DNA of 64,000 bases from Planctomyces sp. SH-PL14 (GTDB lineage: Bacteria; Planctomycetota; Planctomycetia; Planctomycetales; Planctomycetaceae): the NCBI RefSeq assembly GCF_001610835.1, contig NZ_CP011270.1, positions 1,240,001 to 1,304,000 of the forward strand. Direction: 5' to 3'. Below, in pieces: positions 51,896 to 61,835 of the stretch. The position numbers and the translations under genes are program-made. Under the pieces are notes generated by a model. The model saw only the letters and a list, made by a program, of their open reading frames with translations. It was not told the DNA's origin and searched no databases. How positions within the stretch are numbered: position 1 is the first letter of the stretch; each line of letters opens with the position of its first letter.

Positions 51896-53443
51896 CTACG
51901 ACCCGGAATTCGAAGCGGTCCGCCGTCGCGTCGGCTTGCGGCCCACCGTTTTGAGCGGCGTCTCCGCCGGCCCGCCAATGACCTCCCCTGTCGGCAGAAA
52001 CCGCGAACCGTGACAAGGACAGTCCCACGTCTTCTCCGCCGAGTTGAACCGGACAATGCACCCCATATGGGTGCAAACCGCCGAGCAACGATAGAGCGTC
52101 CCCTCTTCGTCCCGGTGACAGGCGACCTTCTCGCCATCGAGCGTCAGAACCTTCCCCTCGCCCGCCTTCACGCTGCGGACGCTCTTCTCTTTCCCCTGCG
52201 TCAGCCAGCCGGTGATGAAGTGGTAAGGAACCTCCATGTTCTCAGTCAGGAAGTCCCACGCGCCGCCCAGGACCTTCTTGCGGCTCGGCGAGAAGATCTT
52301 CTGCCACGGATTGCTCTGACCGAGCGCGACGTCCTTGGCCATGATCCCGGCGATCGTCCCGAATGTCAGGCCGTTTCCGCTGTAGCCGGTACCGACGAAC
52401 TGGTTCTTCGCCGTCTCGCCGATGAACGGCAGACCGTCGTTCGTTTCCACGACCTGCCCCGACCAGCGGCGATCGATCTCCGCCCCCGGCACCAGCCGGC
52501 GGAACATCGCCTCCAGCCGCTGGAAGCAGGCTTCCGTGTCGTCGACCTGTCCCGTCTTGTGGTCCTCGCCGCCGAAGATCGCGTAGTCATGGTCCACATT
52601 CGAATGGACCCGCAAGTAGTAATAGGGATCCGAGGTGTCCCAGTAGAGCCCGGCCGCGAACCGCCCCTTGGGAATCCGGGCGCCCACGACATAGCTGGAA
52701 TAGGGATAAAGCTTGGTCTGAAACAGCGTCGCGCTGACGAGGCCGGTATTCCCCATGAGCGGGACGTGTGTGCCGATGACCACCGACCCCGCCTGGATCT
52801 CCACGCCGTTGACCTTGAGCCGGATCGGATCCTCCTGGAACTCCGTCACCTCCGAGTTCTCAAAGACCCGGCTGCCATCGCGGTCGATCGCGCGGGCGAG
52901 TCCCGTCAGGTACCGCAATGGATGAAAGATGGCGTTGTCGGCAAAGGCGACCGCCGGTTTCCCTTCGACCGGCCCCTGCGGAAGGAAACGGACCGGGAAT
53001 CCGAGCTCCTTGACCAGTTCGAAGTCCGCCTTGAGAGCGGCCGTCTCGTCCCGAGCCTCCTTCAGGCTGGCATGGAGGAACCCGGGAACCCGCTGAAATC
53101 CACAGTCGATCCCCAGGTCCATCACGATCGTCTCGATGGCATCGATCGCCGTGACCCCCGCCTCGAGCGTCAGCCGCAGACCGTCCTTCCCGAAGGTCCT
53201 CGATAACTCCGTTGGACGCAGATCGATCGGATAAGCGAGATGAGCCGACGTGTGACCGGTCTCGCCTCCCCCGATCTGCCCCTTCTCGATGACGCAGACT
53301 TTCTTACCGGACTGCTTCAGGAAATATCCGGCGGTCAGCCCGGTGATCCCCCCGCCAACGATGGCGACGTCAAAGGTCTGAGGCTGCGAGGCCGCCTCGA
53401 ACCGTGGCTGATGACCTTCCATCCAGAGCGACGAACTCTCCAT
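51896..53443 (-). CDS. FAD-dependent oxidoreductase with C-terminal Rieske domain
   Basis: 515 residues from the ATG at 53441-53443 with GGGAG upstream. The FAD-binding DVAIVGGGITGLTAGYFL is at about 24-41, followed by GETGHTSAHL, where DAO-family enzymes bind substrate/FAD. The body is a DAO-type glycine-oxidase-like domain (LPFIGETAKNQFVGTGYSGNGLTFG). The C-terminal Rieske [2Fe-2S] domain has CTHMGC and CPCHGSRF (about 460-490). The family is distributed in many bacteria, with unknown substrate, and is often named gamma-glutamylputrescine oxidoreductase-like. The fusion means electrons may pass from FAD to the cluster. Confidence 0.88.
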   Translation of the reverse strand: MESSSLWMEGHQPRFEAASQPQTFDVAIVGGGITGLTAGYFLKQSGKKVCVIEKGQIGGGETGHTSAHLAYPIDLRPTELSRTFGKDGLRLTLEAGVTAIDAIETIVMDLGIDCGFQRVPGFLHASLKEARDETAALKADFELVKELGFPVRFLPQGPVEGKPAVAFADNAIFHPLRYLTGLARAIDRDGSRVFENSEVTEFQEDPIRLKVNGVEIQAGSVVIGTHVPLMGNTGLVSATLFQTKLYPYSSYVVGARIPKGRFAAGLYWDTSDPYYYLRVHSNVDHDYAIFGGEDHKTGQVDDTEACFQRLEAMFRRLVPGAEIDRRWSGQVVETNDGLPFIGETAKNQFVGTGYSGNGLTFGTIAGIMAKDVALGQSNPWQKIFSPSRKKVLGGAWDFLTENMEVPYHFITGWLTQGKEKSVRSVKAGEGKVLTLDGEKVACHRDEEGTLYRCSAVCTHMGCIVRFNSAEKTWDCPCHGSRFLPTGEVIGGPAETPLKTVGRKPTRRRTASNSGS

Positions 53444-53608
53444 AACCGACTCTCCCAGAGCGAGAACGGACAGGTGTCCCGGGGGAAGAACACGGTGGCA
53501 AACGGCATACCGTCCCGCTGGGCCGGGAAGGGCTGCCATGTCGATCGTGAGACGCCGGGCCCATCGGAGAAACAGGGCGGACGGCGGTGTGGTCGTCAGC
53601 CGAAACGT

Positions 53609-54574
53609 TTAGTCCGCTTCGTTTTCAGCGCCGAAGCGGGCGCCGATGGGAACGCTGTTCCCGCGCAGAAACTCGTCGATCATCATCGCCCGCTTCCCGG
53701 CTGCCTGAACCCGCTGGATGGCGACAACCCCGTCCCCTGTTCGGACATGAAGCGACTTTCCATCGTTGGCCACGACGCTTCCCGGAAGCGCTGAAGCGCC
53801 CCCTCCACCGGAGACCTCTTCCGTCGACAGGACGAGGAGCCGCGCTGGCGGCCGGTCCTTCACATGCAGAAACGTGAATGGCATGGGCCACGGCTGCATC
53901 GCCCGGAGGTGCCAGTCGATCTCGCGGGAGGTCTTCGACCAGTCGACGAGCCCGGCCGACTTGGGCATCTTGGGGGCCTTGGTAACCCCCGCGGCATCCT
54001 GCATCGTCGGGTGCGTCGTCCCCGATTCAATCTCCGCGAGGACGGTGACCGCCAGATCCGCTCCCAGGTCGGCCAGCCGGATTTCGAGTTCCCCGGCGGT
54101 CTCGCGCGGACCGATCGGCGTCTTGACGATTCCGAGGATCGGGCCCGCGTCGAGGCGGGGCTGGATCTGGAAGATCGTCACGCCGGTCTCGGCCTCCCCC
54201 TTCCAGACCGCGTACTGGATGGGAGCCGCGCCGCGATACTTGGGGAGGAGCGACGCATGCAGGTTGATCGCACCGAGCCGGGTGACCGTCAGGAACTCCG
54301 CCGAGAGGATCTGGCCATAGGCGGCGACGACCATCAGGTCGGCCCCCAAGGCCCGCAGAGCCTCGAGCGACTCCGGCGCGTTACAGCTTGCCGGCTGCAG
54401 GACCGGGAGACCGGCCGCGACCGCCCGCTCTTTCATCGGGTGCGGATGGTTGTGCTTGCCGGGTCCGGTTCGGTCGGGCTGCGTCAGGAGGGCCGCGACC
54501 TCATGGGACGAACCGAGCAATCGCTCGAACGTCGGCAGCGCAAACTCTCCGGTCCCGACCATCACGATCCGCAT
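53609..54574 (-). CDS. fmt: Methionyl-tRNA formyltransferase
   Basis: 321 residues from the ATG at 54572-54574 (MRIVMVGTGEFALP). Formylates initiator Met-tRNA using 10-formyl-THF in the cytoplasm. GTGEFALPTFERLL, the tRNA-loop region TQPDRTGPGKHNHPHPMKE, and the catalytic INLHASLLPKYRGAAPIQYAV with the Asn-His-Asp set are visible. C-terminal OB-fold with DGVVAIQRVQAAGKRAM. The insertion-loop residues differ from E. coli. No peptide deformylase gene is adjacent. The next gene lies 73 bp away on the same strand. Confidence 0.94.
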   Translation of the reverse strand: MRIVMVGTGEFALPTFERLLGSSHEVAALLTQPDRTGPGKHNHPHPMKERAVAAGLPVLQPASCNAPESLEALRALGADLMVVAAYGQILSAEFLTVTRLGAINLHASLLPKYRGAAPIQYAVWKGEAETGVTIFQIQPRLDAGPILGIVKTPIGPRETAGELEIRLADLGADLAVTVLAEIESGTTHPTMQDAAGVTKAPKMPKSAGLVDWSKTSREIDWHLRAMQPWPMPFTFLHVKDRPPARLLVLSTEEVSGGGGASALPGSVVANDGKSLHVRTGDGVVAIQRVQAAGKRAMMIDEFLRGNSVPIGARFGAENEAD

Positions 54575-54647
54575 GGAACACTCACTCCGCTGAACGGCCC
54601 GCCCGATCGGGCGGGGCTGATCCTGCACGATATGGCCGCGCTCCCGC

Positions 54648-55469
54648 TCAATCAATTCGCGTCCGCGTCCCGACCTCGGGCGTGTCCTCATGGAGGAAGG
54701 CGAGAACGGCGTTCTTGAGCGCCGCGTTGACGGAAATCCCGCTCCCGCCATCGGCCCGGGCAACTCCGGAGAAGTCGACGAAGTGTCCCCCCGCCTCCTG
54801 GAGGATCGGCACAAGGGCGGCGGCGTCCCACAGACTGAGCTGGGGATCGATCATGACGTCGGCCCGGCCGGTCGCGACGAGAATGTGGCCAAAGCAGTCT
54901 CCCCAGCCCCGCGTCAGCCGGCACGTCCTCGTGAGCCGCTGCATCGTCTGAAGCCGTCCCACCGCTTCCCACGTCCCGAGCGACGTGAAGCACAGCAGCG
55001 CATCAGCCAGGTTTGAACAGTTCGTGACGCGGCACCGCGTCGCCGCGGCCGAATTCCGCCGCCACCAGGTTCCTTCTCCCCGGCTGGCATAGATGACTTC
55101 ATTCTGCGCCGGCAGGCCGCAGACTCCGGCGACCGATTCCCCGTCGAACTCCAGCCCGATCAGCGTCCCGAAGAGGGGCACCCGGGCCACGAACGACTTC
55201 GTGCCGTCAACCGGATCGAGGACCCACCGGTACCCGCTGGTGCCGGCTCGCTCGCCGAACTCTTCCCCGAGGATGGCGTCGTCGGGGAACTCCTTCGAGA
55301 GGAAATCCCGCAGCAGCTCTTCGGCCCCCCGGTCCGCGGCCGTGACCGGCGTCTGGTCCCCCTTCCAGTCGACGACCAGCGAGTCCGCCTCGTAGTACCG
55401 GAGAATCAGTTCGCGAGCCCCTTCATATCCCCGGAGCGCGGCGTTCAGGCGGGCGGTGATCTCGGTCAT
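54648..55469 (-). CDS. hisN: Inositol-monophosphatase-family phosphatase (HisN-like)
   Basis: 273 residues from the ATG at 55467-55469 (MTEITARL). Mg-dependent phosphatase motifs: GEEFGER (68-74), DPVDGTKSF (85-93), and WDAAALVPILQEAGG near 212-226. The size and GYRWVLDPVDGTKSFVARVPLFGTLIGL fit histidinol-phosphatase HisN rather than the longer CysQ. The exact substrate (histidinol phosphate, inositol phosphate or other) cannot be decided; no histidine gene is nearby. It lies upstream of fmt on the same strand. Confidence 0.82.
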   Translation of the reverse strand: MTEITARLNAALRGYEGARELILRYYEADSLVVDWKGDQTPVTAADRGAEELLRDFLSKEFPDDAILGEEFGERAGTSGYRWVLDPVDGTKSFVARVPLFGTLIGLEFDGESVAGVCGLPAQNEVIYASRGEGTWWRRNSAAATRCRVTNCSNLADALLCFTSLGTWEAVGRLQTMQRLTRTCRLTRGWGDCFGHILVATGRADVMIDPQLSLWDAAALVPILQEAGGHFVDFSGVARADGGSGISVNAALKNAVLAFLHEDTPEVGTRTRID

Positions 55470-55620
55470 GGCGGTGCGTCCGGGAAGGAGGGGCGAAAGC
55501 CCGAAGGTCCGAGCGAGGCGACGGAAATTGCACACCCCGTTCCAGACTTCGGAAATGAACGAAGCCGAAGGGGCGATCGAGCGTCCCTCCGGCTTCGGAC
55601 TCAGTCTGCGGCGGGCCGGC

Positions 55621-57024
55621 TCACTTGCCGTACAGGATCGCCGCCATGTTGTTCTTGTATGCCTCGACGCCCGGCTGGCCGTAGGGGTTGATCCCGATCA
55701 GCCGGCCTTCGACCACCGTCGCCAGCATCAGCATCTGGAGGAGCTGGCCGATCGCATAGGCGTCGAGCTGCGGCAGGACGATGTCGGCGGTCGGCCGCTC
55801 GTCGTCGGCATAGGCCTTGTTCGTCCCCTGGATCGCCGCCACAAGAAGCTGGTCGAGCGTCTTCCCCTTGAGGCGATTGAGCTGATCCTGGTCCTCGGTC
55901 TCGGCGACGACCGGCACCGCGATACCCGGCAGGCTCGGCTTGCGGACGATGACGTTCGTGATGAGCTTGTCCCGCGCCCCTTCCTGGTGCTGCTGGCCGC
56001 GGCTGTGCAGGTCGCGGGTGTTGACGATCGTCAGCGGCAGGGCGCCGCGTTCATGCTTGCCGAGGCTTTCGGCGAGGAGCTGGTCGTACCACAGGCCGGC
56101 CGCTTCCAGCTTCTTGCCCCAGGTCGACAGGATCCGGGTCTTGAGGCCGCGATGCTTTTCGAGCAGGTGGCAGACCGCGGTGTAGTCGAGGACCGGGTTC
56201 TCGCCGATGGCGGTCTTCTTGAAGGTCTCGGTCATGTCGGCCGCCCCTTCAAGCATCGCCTTGATGTCGACGCCGAGGACCGCCGCCGGATAGAGACCGA
56301 CCGCCGTAAAGACCGAGAACCGGCCGCCCACGCCGTCCGGAATCGGGAAGGTGTCCGGATACTTCCGGCCGTTCGACAGATCGCGGAGTTTTCCCTTTTC
56401 GCCCGTGACCGGGACGATCAGGTTGCGGGCTTCGGCCGAATCCGGGCCGTAGTACTTTTCGAGGGCCTGCCGGAAGATCCGGAAGGCGGCCGCCGTTTCG
56501 AGCGTTCCCCCCGACTTGCTGATGACGACCGTCCCCCACCGCTCGGTGAGTTCCTTGGGGTTCCGGCACCGCTTCTGGAGCAGATCCAGCAGTCCGCTCG
56601 TGGCGTCGGAGTCGAGGTTGTCCCCTTCGAAGTAGAGCCGCGGCGAGCCGTTCCGCTCGCTGCGGGTCAGCTCGTTGTGATACGGATGGCAGCAGGCTTC
56701 GAAGATCGCCCGCAGGCCCATGTAGGAGCCGCCGATCCCGAGCGAAACGAGGATGTCGATCTGGTCCCGCAGCCGCTTGGCGGAGTCGAGCATCCGGTCG
56801 AGGAGCTTGTTGTCGCCGCCGTCGAGCAGCCGCCGCGGGAGCTCGATGAACCCGGAGTCGAGCGGGTCCTTCGCGGCCGGAACCGCCTTCTTGGAGTCGA
56901 GCATCTCGACGTCGGCGATGACTTCCTTGCGGGCGGCCTCCAGGGCCGGGGTCACGCGGTCCCAGTCCGGCCCCGAGATGTAAGGCTGGGCGGCGGAGTA
57001 GTTGTACTGCAGCGGAGAAGCCAT
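55621..57024 (-). CDS. pgi: Glucose-6-phosphate isomerase
   Basis: 467 residues. Interconverts glucose 6-phosphate and fructose 6-phosphate, linking to the phosphofructokinase encoded earlier. LVSLGIGGSYMGLRAIFEAC (about 89-108), VVISKSGGTLETAAAFRIF (about 166-184) and GVGGRFSVFTAVGLYPAAVLG (about 235-255) are the SIS-domain substrate-binding signatures. The catalytic Glu is in the NYELL-equivalent HQEGARDKLITNV region, altered in sequence. Slightly shorter than the E. coli enzyme but similar in length to Bacillus and other bacterial PGIs. Starts at the ATG at 57022-57024. Confidence 0.93.
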   Translation of the reverse strand: MASPLQYNYSAAQPYISGPDWDRVTPALEAARKEVIADVEMLDSKKAVPAAKDPLDSGFIELPRRLLDGGDNKLLDRMLDSAKRLRDQIDILVSLGIGGSYMGLRAIFEACCHPYHNELTRSERNGSPRLYFEGDNLDSDATSGLLDLLQKRCRNPKELTERWGTVVISKSGGTLETAAAFRIFRQALEKYYGPDSAEARNLIVPVTGEKGKLRDLSNGRKYPDTFPIPDGVGGRFSVFTAVGLYPAAVLGVDIKAMLEGAADMTETFKKTAIGENPVLDYTAVCHLLEKHRGLKTRILSTWGKKLEAAGLWYDQLLAESLGKHERGALPLTIVNTRDLHSRGQQHQEGARDKLITNVIVRKPSLPGIAVPVVAETEDQDQLNRLKGKTLDQLLVAAIQGTNKAYADDERPTADIVLPQLDAYAIGQLLQMLMLATVVEGRLIGINPYGQPGVEAYKNNMAAILYGK

Positions 57025-57231
57025 GGGAGAGTCCTTCTAAGGCTGTGGCTGGAAGCTGGGAGGCTGTGGACTGTCGATCACGAGGCCAATGGCCAGGGGC
57101 GGCGGCGGACGATCGATCGGACCGGCCCCTGACGTCGACACACAACGCATTCTGCCGGAAAGGTTATCGATCCGGACGTCCGCGCTCGATTCCGCCGCGG
57201 TCTATTCCTGCAATCTTCATCACCCGCGGTG

Positions 57232-57786
57232 TCACGCCTGCGGCGGCTGAAGGCCGAAGTCTTCGATCGTCAGGAGCGACTGGAACGGCAGGTTCTTGTC
57301 GGCGAAGTTCTGGCGGCCCCCTTCCATGCGGTCGATGATCGCCAGGACCAGAACGACTTCGGCTCCGAATTCACGGACCCGGTCGACTGCCAGGATCGAG
57401 CTGCCGCCGGTGGTCACGACGTCTTCGACGATCACGACCTTGTCGCCGGGCTGGATCGGCCCTTCGACGTATTTCTGCGTCCCATGTCCCTTCGATTCCT
57501 TGCGGACCAGGAATCCATCGAGGCTCTTTCCCTGTTCCGCGGCGACGGTCAGGATCCCGGCGACGATCGGATCGGCCCCGATCGACATCCCGCCGACGGC
57601 GGAGCACTCGACCCCCTGCATCAGCTCGAGGAGCCCCTGGCTGACGAGCCGCAGTCCCTCGGAGTGGAGGGTGATCTGTTTGCCGTCGAGGTAGTACTTG
57701 GCTTTTTTGCCCGAGGCGAGGGTGAAGTCGCCGAACTTGAGGGCGCGTTCGCGGAAGAGCTGGAGCAGGCGGGGACGGTCGAACAT
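57232..57786 (-). CDS. pyrE: Orotate phosphoribosyltransferase
   Basis: 184 residues. Forms orotidine 5'-phosphate from orotate and PRPP in pyrimidine synthesis. FTLASGKKAKYYLDGKQITLHSEG (22-45) is the orotate side, MSIGADPIVAGILTVA binds the base, and VIVEDVVTTGGSSILAVDRVREFG (about 120-143) is the PRPP-binding motif. FLVRKESKGHGTQKYVEGP is the flexible loop. Length is typical. There is no attenuator-like structure ahead of the start. Confidence 0.95.
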   Translation of the reverse strand: MFDRPRLLQLFRERALKFGDFTLASGKKAKYYLDGKQITLHSEGLRLVSQGLLELMQGVECSAVGGMSIGADPIVAGILTVAAEQGKSLDGFLVRKESKGHGTQKYVEGPIQPGDKVVIVEDVVTTGGSSILAVDRVREFGAEVVLVLAIIDRMEGGRQNFADKNLPFQSLLTIEDFGLQPPQA

Positions 57787-57871
57787 GGTGATTCCCGGGA
57801 CATCGAAGCGTCGCTGGGCATGTTACTTAGCGCGTCCGAATTTGAAAGGAGTGGGAGGCTTGGGCCGGCAA

Positions 57872-57916
57872 CCGCCGCTTGAGCGAACAGCACAGAGCCG
57901 GCAAGGACGGCGCTTG
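57872..57916 (-). repeat. Probable left-end fragment of the interspersed element
   Basis: TTGAGC, then GCCGGCAAGGACG, matching the reverse-strand left end of copy 6 (TTTGAGC...ACCGGCAAGGACG). Only about 45 bp remain. Confidence 0.4.
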
Positions 57917-57929
57917 GCCCGATGAACAC

Positions 57930-58910
57930 CTACTCCTTCCCCCAGATCCGCACATTCAGCCCCAGGGCCTCGACGATCCCGACACAGCTGTTGATCTGTT
58001 CGTAGTAGCCGCGGAGATATTGTTCGTCGAACAGACTGGTCCCGAACCGCGGCTCGAACAGATTCCGGTCGAGCGGGACCGCGATGAACAGACTGGAGTG
58101 GATGAACGAGAACGTCACCGGGGCGTTGAACTTCCGCCGAACCTCCAGCATCCGCCGCATCATGTTCGGCGTCAGGATGTAGCGGGCCTCGATCTGGTCC
58201 GTCGCATTGACCACGAACTCCCTCTCGAACTCCGGATCCTCGAGCTGGACAAGCCGATTTCCTCCGGGACTTCTCTTCTGAATCGCCCGGCCGAGGATTC
58301 CGAACGTCCGCTCCGCAAAGTCCGGCCGGACGAGCGTGTGGCCATGGAAGTTCTTGTGAAAGTCCGCGTGAATGAACAGCCCTTTGAAGATCGTATGCCA
58401 GGTCGTGCTCTTGCGCCCCTTGCTGTCCTTCGACGTCGTCTTGTACTCCGTGTGGAGCTCGGACATCTGCACGTAGGTCTTGCCGATCACTCCTTCGAGC
58501 CGGTCCTCCCCGCCGTAGCGGTCCGGGGAAGGCTGGAAGATCGCGCTCGCGGCGTAGAGTTTTGGAAACACCATGCGGTTCGGGGCATACCGAAACCCGT
58601 CGCCGATGCTTTGGGCGATCGGCGCGATGAAGCGGCGTTTGAATTCGACGACGTAGGTGGCCCGCGGCGCGACAATGTCAGACGTCCACGCGGAGGCGAT
58701 CGTCCACACCGCCGAGATCAGGATGAAGGGGACCACGACTCCCCATTTCAACCACAGGCACATGGCGGTGAGGGCTCCGCCGATCACCACCGATCCGGCG
58801 ACTTTCAGCCAGCCATGGATCACCTTCTGATAGAGGGCGGCCCGCAGTCTCTCCAGGTCGGCCAGTTCCCGCCGAAGTTCCGGGAGGATTGCATGAAACG
58901 GCCTGAGCAT
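57930..58910 (-). CDS. DUF3137 membrane protein
   Basis: 326 residues. Two membrane helices (about 36-55 and 57-76) are followed by a soluble domain with the DUF3137 signature: EGVIGKTYVQMSELHTEYKTT, TIFKGLFIHADFHKNFHGHTLV, LVQLEDPEFEREFVVNATDQIEARYILTP and SFIHSSLFIAVPLDRNLFEP. The function is unknown; DUF3137 genes often neighbour lemA, as here (98 bp, same strand, downstream). Related proteins have been suggested to act on membrane trafficking or galactosidase-like processes, without proof. Confidence 0.85.
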   Translation of the reverse strand: MLRPFHAILPELRRELADLERLRAALYQKVIHGWLKVAGSVVIGGALTAMCLWLKWGVVVPFILISAVWTIASAWTSDIVAPRATYVVEFKRRFIAPIAQSIGDGFRYAPNRMVFPKLYAASAIFQPSPDRYGGEDRLEGVIGKTYVQMSELHTEYKTTSKDSKGRKSTTWHTIFKGLFIHADFHKNFHGHTLVRPDFAERTFGILGRAIQKRSPGGNRLVQLEDPEFEREFVVNATDQIEARYILTPNMMRRMLEVRRKFNAPVTFSFIHSSLFIAVPLDRNLFEPRFGTSLFDEQYLRGYYEQINSCVGIVEALGLNVRIWGKE

Positions 58911-59008
58911 GGACAGAACACAGATGAGAAGAGCGGCCGGCCGAAGGCAAATCCGCCGAGAAGAAACAGAAGGCCCGAAACGGTCGCCGACGCCAGTCCC
59001 GCGGCGGT

Positions 59009-59578
59009 TCAGGCAAAGAGCTTTCCGACATCCACGTTCTGCCGATCCGCCTCGGGAATCTCGAAGTACGCCCGCCGCTGGAAGTTGTTCATGTTCGCGA
59101 TGACTTTGTACGGGAACATGTCGACGGCGTTGTTGTAGTCCAGCACGGTTGCATTGAAGGCCCGCCGCGCCGCGGAGATCTGCTCTTCCGTCTCGTAGAG
59201 CACCGCCTGGAGCTGCTGGATGTGATCGTTCGCCCGCAGGTTGGGGTAGGCGTCCATCGCGATCCTCAGGTGCCCCAGTGCCCCGAACAGCAGTCCTTCA
59301 GCCTGAAACCGCTGCTCTGAGGTGGAGACCGGACTGACCGCTGTGTTTCGGAGACTGGTGATTCGTTCGAGAAGGCTCGCCTCGTGCCGCATGTACTGCT
59401 TGACGCTGGCGACGAGGTTCGGGATGAGGTCCGTCCGCCGCTTGAGCATGACGTCGATGGAGCTGAACGCATTGTCAACGGCGTTCCGTCGGCCGACGAC
59501 CGTGTTGTAGAGCGACGCCCAGACGAGCGCGCCCGCCAGCCCGATCACCACGATCAAAGCCACAGTTGGAACATCCAC
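59009..59578 (-). CDS. lemA: LemA family protein
   Basis: 189 residues from the GTG at 59576-59578 (VDVPTVALIVVIGLA), chosen because LemA proteins begin with one N-terminal helix; the longer frame from 59650 would add a second hydrophobic stretch. The helix (about 5-25) is followed by YNTVVGRRNAVDNAFSSIDVMLKRRTDLIPNLV, the hallmark. Then come a coiled-helical domain and FYPYKVIANMNNF-like MFPYKVIANMNNFQRRAYF near the C-terminus. The family function is unknown; it is predicted to be an envelope protein. It precedes DUF3137. Confidence 0.86.
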   Translation of the reverse strand: MDVPTVALIVVIGLAGALVWASLYNTVVGRRNAVDNAFSSIDVMLKRRTDLIPNLVASVKQYMRHEASLLERITSLRNTAVSPVSTSEQRFQAEGLLFGALGHLRIAMDAYPNLRANDHIQQLQAVLYETEEQISAARRAFNATVLDYNNAVDMFPYKVIANMNNFQRRAYFEIPEADRQNVDVGKLFA

Positions 59579-59686
59579 GGTTCGCTCGCAGCGAAGAAGA
59601 AAGGAACAGGAAACGGTCCACAATACGACAAAAACACCGCCCCGGATCAAGCAGTCTCAACCTCCGTGCCCCGCCGCGGCCCGCGG

Positions 59687-61237
59687 CTACTCATACCGCC
59701 ACTTCAGCTCCCACGGGTCTTCCGTGCTCTTCTCCCACGCCTGGAGCTTCTCCTGAAGGCGCTTCAGCGTCGCCGCATGCTCGGCCGAGGTCGAGAGATT
59801 GTTGGTCTCCCAAGGGTCCGCCTCGAGATCGTACAGCTCGAACCGCGTCCGCTGGAGGAAACTCTCGACCGTCCGACCGGCAAACATCTTCTCGTTTCGC
59901 TTCAGCACTCCCTGCCAGGTGGGGGAGGCGTAGATGTCGGTCGCGAACGGGTAGGGGAGCTGATGGGCGATGTTGAAGATCAGCTTCCATTTTCCGTCGA
60001 TCACGACCCGCATCGGGTAGTACATCGTGATCTCGTGGAACGTGTGGGAGGCGTAGAGCTCGTCCCACCCTTCGGGGTGCGGCGTATCGAGGAGAGAGAG
60101 GAACGACCGGCCGTGGAATGTCACCGGGACCGGCTTCGGCTGTCGACGGGCATTTCCTCCTTCGGGGCCGCCGTCGTCCGGGCCGCGGCGGATCGGCGGT
60201 GCGGGGGGCGGCGTGACGCCGCAGTAATCGAGAACGGTCGGGACGAGGTCCGCCCAGGAGACCCGCGCGTCGCAGGTCGAGCCGGGCTTTGTTGCGGTCG
60301 GGCTGCGGACGAGGAGCGGAAGGTGCATCCCCGGCTGGTAGAGCGAGGTCTTGGCCCCCGGAAACGGCGGCCCGTTGTCGGAGAGGAACAGGATCAGCGT
60401 CTCCTTGGCCCGCCCACTCCGGTCGAGGTAGTCCAGCAGGCGGCCAACCCCCTGGTCGACCCGCGTGATCGCCTCGTAGTACTCCGCCAGTTCCTGCTTC
60501 ACTTCAGGGGAGTCCGGCAGCCACGGCGGCGGAGTCATCTCCTCCGGCCGGAACCGGATTCTCTCGCAGCCGGGGTACTGGTTCGGCTGGTCGTCGGCCG
60601 GGTTGGCGAACCCTCCCGGCCCGCCGCCGCGATGCGGGTCGGCGGTCGCGATATAGAGGAAGAACGGACGGTCGTCTTTCTCGGACATCCACTCGATCGC
60701 CCGATCCGCCATCTGGACCGGATTGCGGGCCCCGCCGACCCCCTGGTTCCGATACGTTTCAAAGTGGTACACCTTCTCGGGGGCGAGGTGATACTTTCCG
60801 ATCGAGCAGGTCCGGTAACCCGCGTCGGCGAGATAGACCGGGAGGCTCTTGACGGACGCGAACGTGCTGAAGTGGTGGAAGTCGTGGGCGTGGCCGTAGT
60901 GCCCCGTCGCATGGTTATGCAGGCCCGTCAGGATCACGGAGCGGCTGGCGCTGCAGCTTGCGGAGGTGCAGTGGGCGCGGGTGAACCGCGTTCCGGTCGC
61001 GGCGAGCCGGTCGATGTTCGGCGTGCGGGTCACCTTGTCGCCATAACAGCCGAGCTGAAATCCCAGGTCGTCGCAGACGAAGACGATGACGTTTCGCACG
61101 GCCGGGGCCGGGCGGGCGGCCGGTGTCGAGGCGGGCGGTGCCGAGGGGGGCGGGGGTGCGTCGGCCCGAAGGGATGACAGGCCGCAGGCGGTCAACCAGA
61201 CCGTCGCGCACCACACGAGACACCGCGGAATGCTCAT
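59687..61237 (-). CDS. Exported sulfatase (formylglycine-type)
   Basis: 516 residues from the ATG at 61235-61237. A signal peptide (about 5-25) and a Pro/Ala linker (29-46) precede [18 protein letters not shown], which holds the Asp-Asp metal ligands (56-57). The active-site motif is CSASR at 95-99; the Cys becomes formylglycine after maturation. [19 protein letters not shown] and [13 protein letters not shown] (third-ligand DN) complete the sulfatase set. Planctomycetes carry many such enzymes for sulfated algal polysaccharides. The substrate is not predictable from sequence. Confidence 0.92.
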   Translation of the reverse strand: MSIPRCLVWCATVWLTACGLSSLRADAPPPPSAPPASTPAARPAPAVRNVIVFVCDDLGFQLGCYGDKVTRTPNIDRLAATGTRFTRAHCTSASCSASRSVILTGLHNHATGHYGHAHDFHHFSTFASVKSLPVYLADAGYRTCSIGKYHLAPEKVYHFETYRNQGVGGARNPVQMADRAIEWMSEKDDRPFFLYIATADPHRGGGPGGFANPADDQPNQYPGCERIRFRPEEMTPPPWLPDSPEVKQELAEYYEAITRVDQGVGRLLDYLDRSGRAKETLILFLSDNGPPFPGAKTSLYQPGMHLPLLVRSPTATKPGSTCDARVSWADLVPTVLDYCGVTPPPAPPIRRGPDDGGPEGGNARRQPKPVPVTFHGRSFLSLLDTPHPEGWDELYASHTFHEITMYYPMRVVIDGKWKLIFNIAHQLPYPFATDIYASPTWQGVLKRNEKMFAGRTVESFLQRTRFELYDLEADPWETNNLSTSAEHAATLKRLQEKLQAWEKSTEDPWELKWRYE

Positions 61238-61835
61238 TGTCCCCTCGCGCCCCATCGCCACAGTGGAGAGTCCGGCCGGATTATTCCGATCGGGTGGAGT
61301 GGATGTAAGGACGAACCCCCGCTTTCTCGCGGCCGTTTGACGATTGCCCGTGAAGAGGGCGGAGCGAGGTGCGTTTTGAAGAACAGCCCCTCCTGCCATA
61401 GTCGTCCCGTTGCCGCGGACCGCGCGTGTCGGATTAAATTTTCGGCAGCTTCACTTCATAAAAGTCGGCGGTCCGACGGAGCGGCGAAGGACTTTGCAGG
61501 AGGCCGCCGGTCCCTTCCAAGCGTGACCCCATCAGAGGCTCAGCGAACCTTCATCTAGAGAATTGACACCCACCAAGGGGACTGGTAGTCTCGTTGATCA
61601 CCCCGTTTGACGCAGCCTTTCTCTTCATCCATTCTCATTGAGGTTGCTGCAGCAGGGTGTGACGGATGTTGAAGGTCGGTCGTTCGACTGGACCACAACT
61701 CGGTGAATCGTAGGACGTGACTTCATCCATTCGTCACCTCATGTCAGGGTGCCCAGCCTAGAATACCACACCTCTCGTTCACTCCGAACGAGACCGTCGC
61801 GCCCAGGGTGATCTGACGGGCTGCGGAGAGTCTAG
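61238..61835. other. 600-bp divergent intergenic region
   Basis: Upstream of both the sulfatase and the FHA-protein gene, with unusually low GC for the window. A perfect -35 box TTGACA (61563-61568) is followed after 17 bp by TAGTCT (61586-61591, three of six -10 bases), a candidate promoter for the FHA gene. No gene or clear repeat is seen. Confidence 0.4.

Noticed and set aside
59579-59650. Longer LemA start at 59650
   Set aside because: Would add a second hydrophobic stretch not typical of LemA; the GTG at 59576-59578 gives the usual N-terminus.
59836-59850. CTCGAACCGCGTCC inside the sulfatase gene as an element fragment
   Set aside because: It is in-frame coding sequence (LYDLEADPW region) and no further element sequence follows; chance match.
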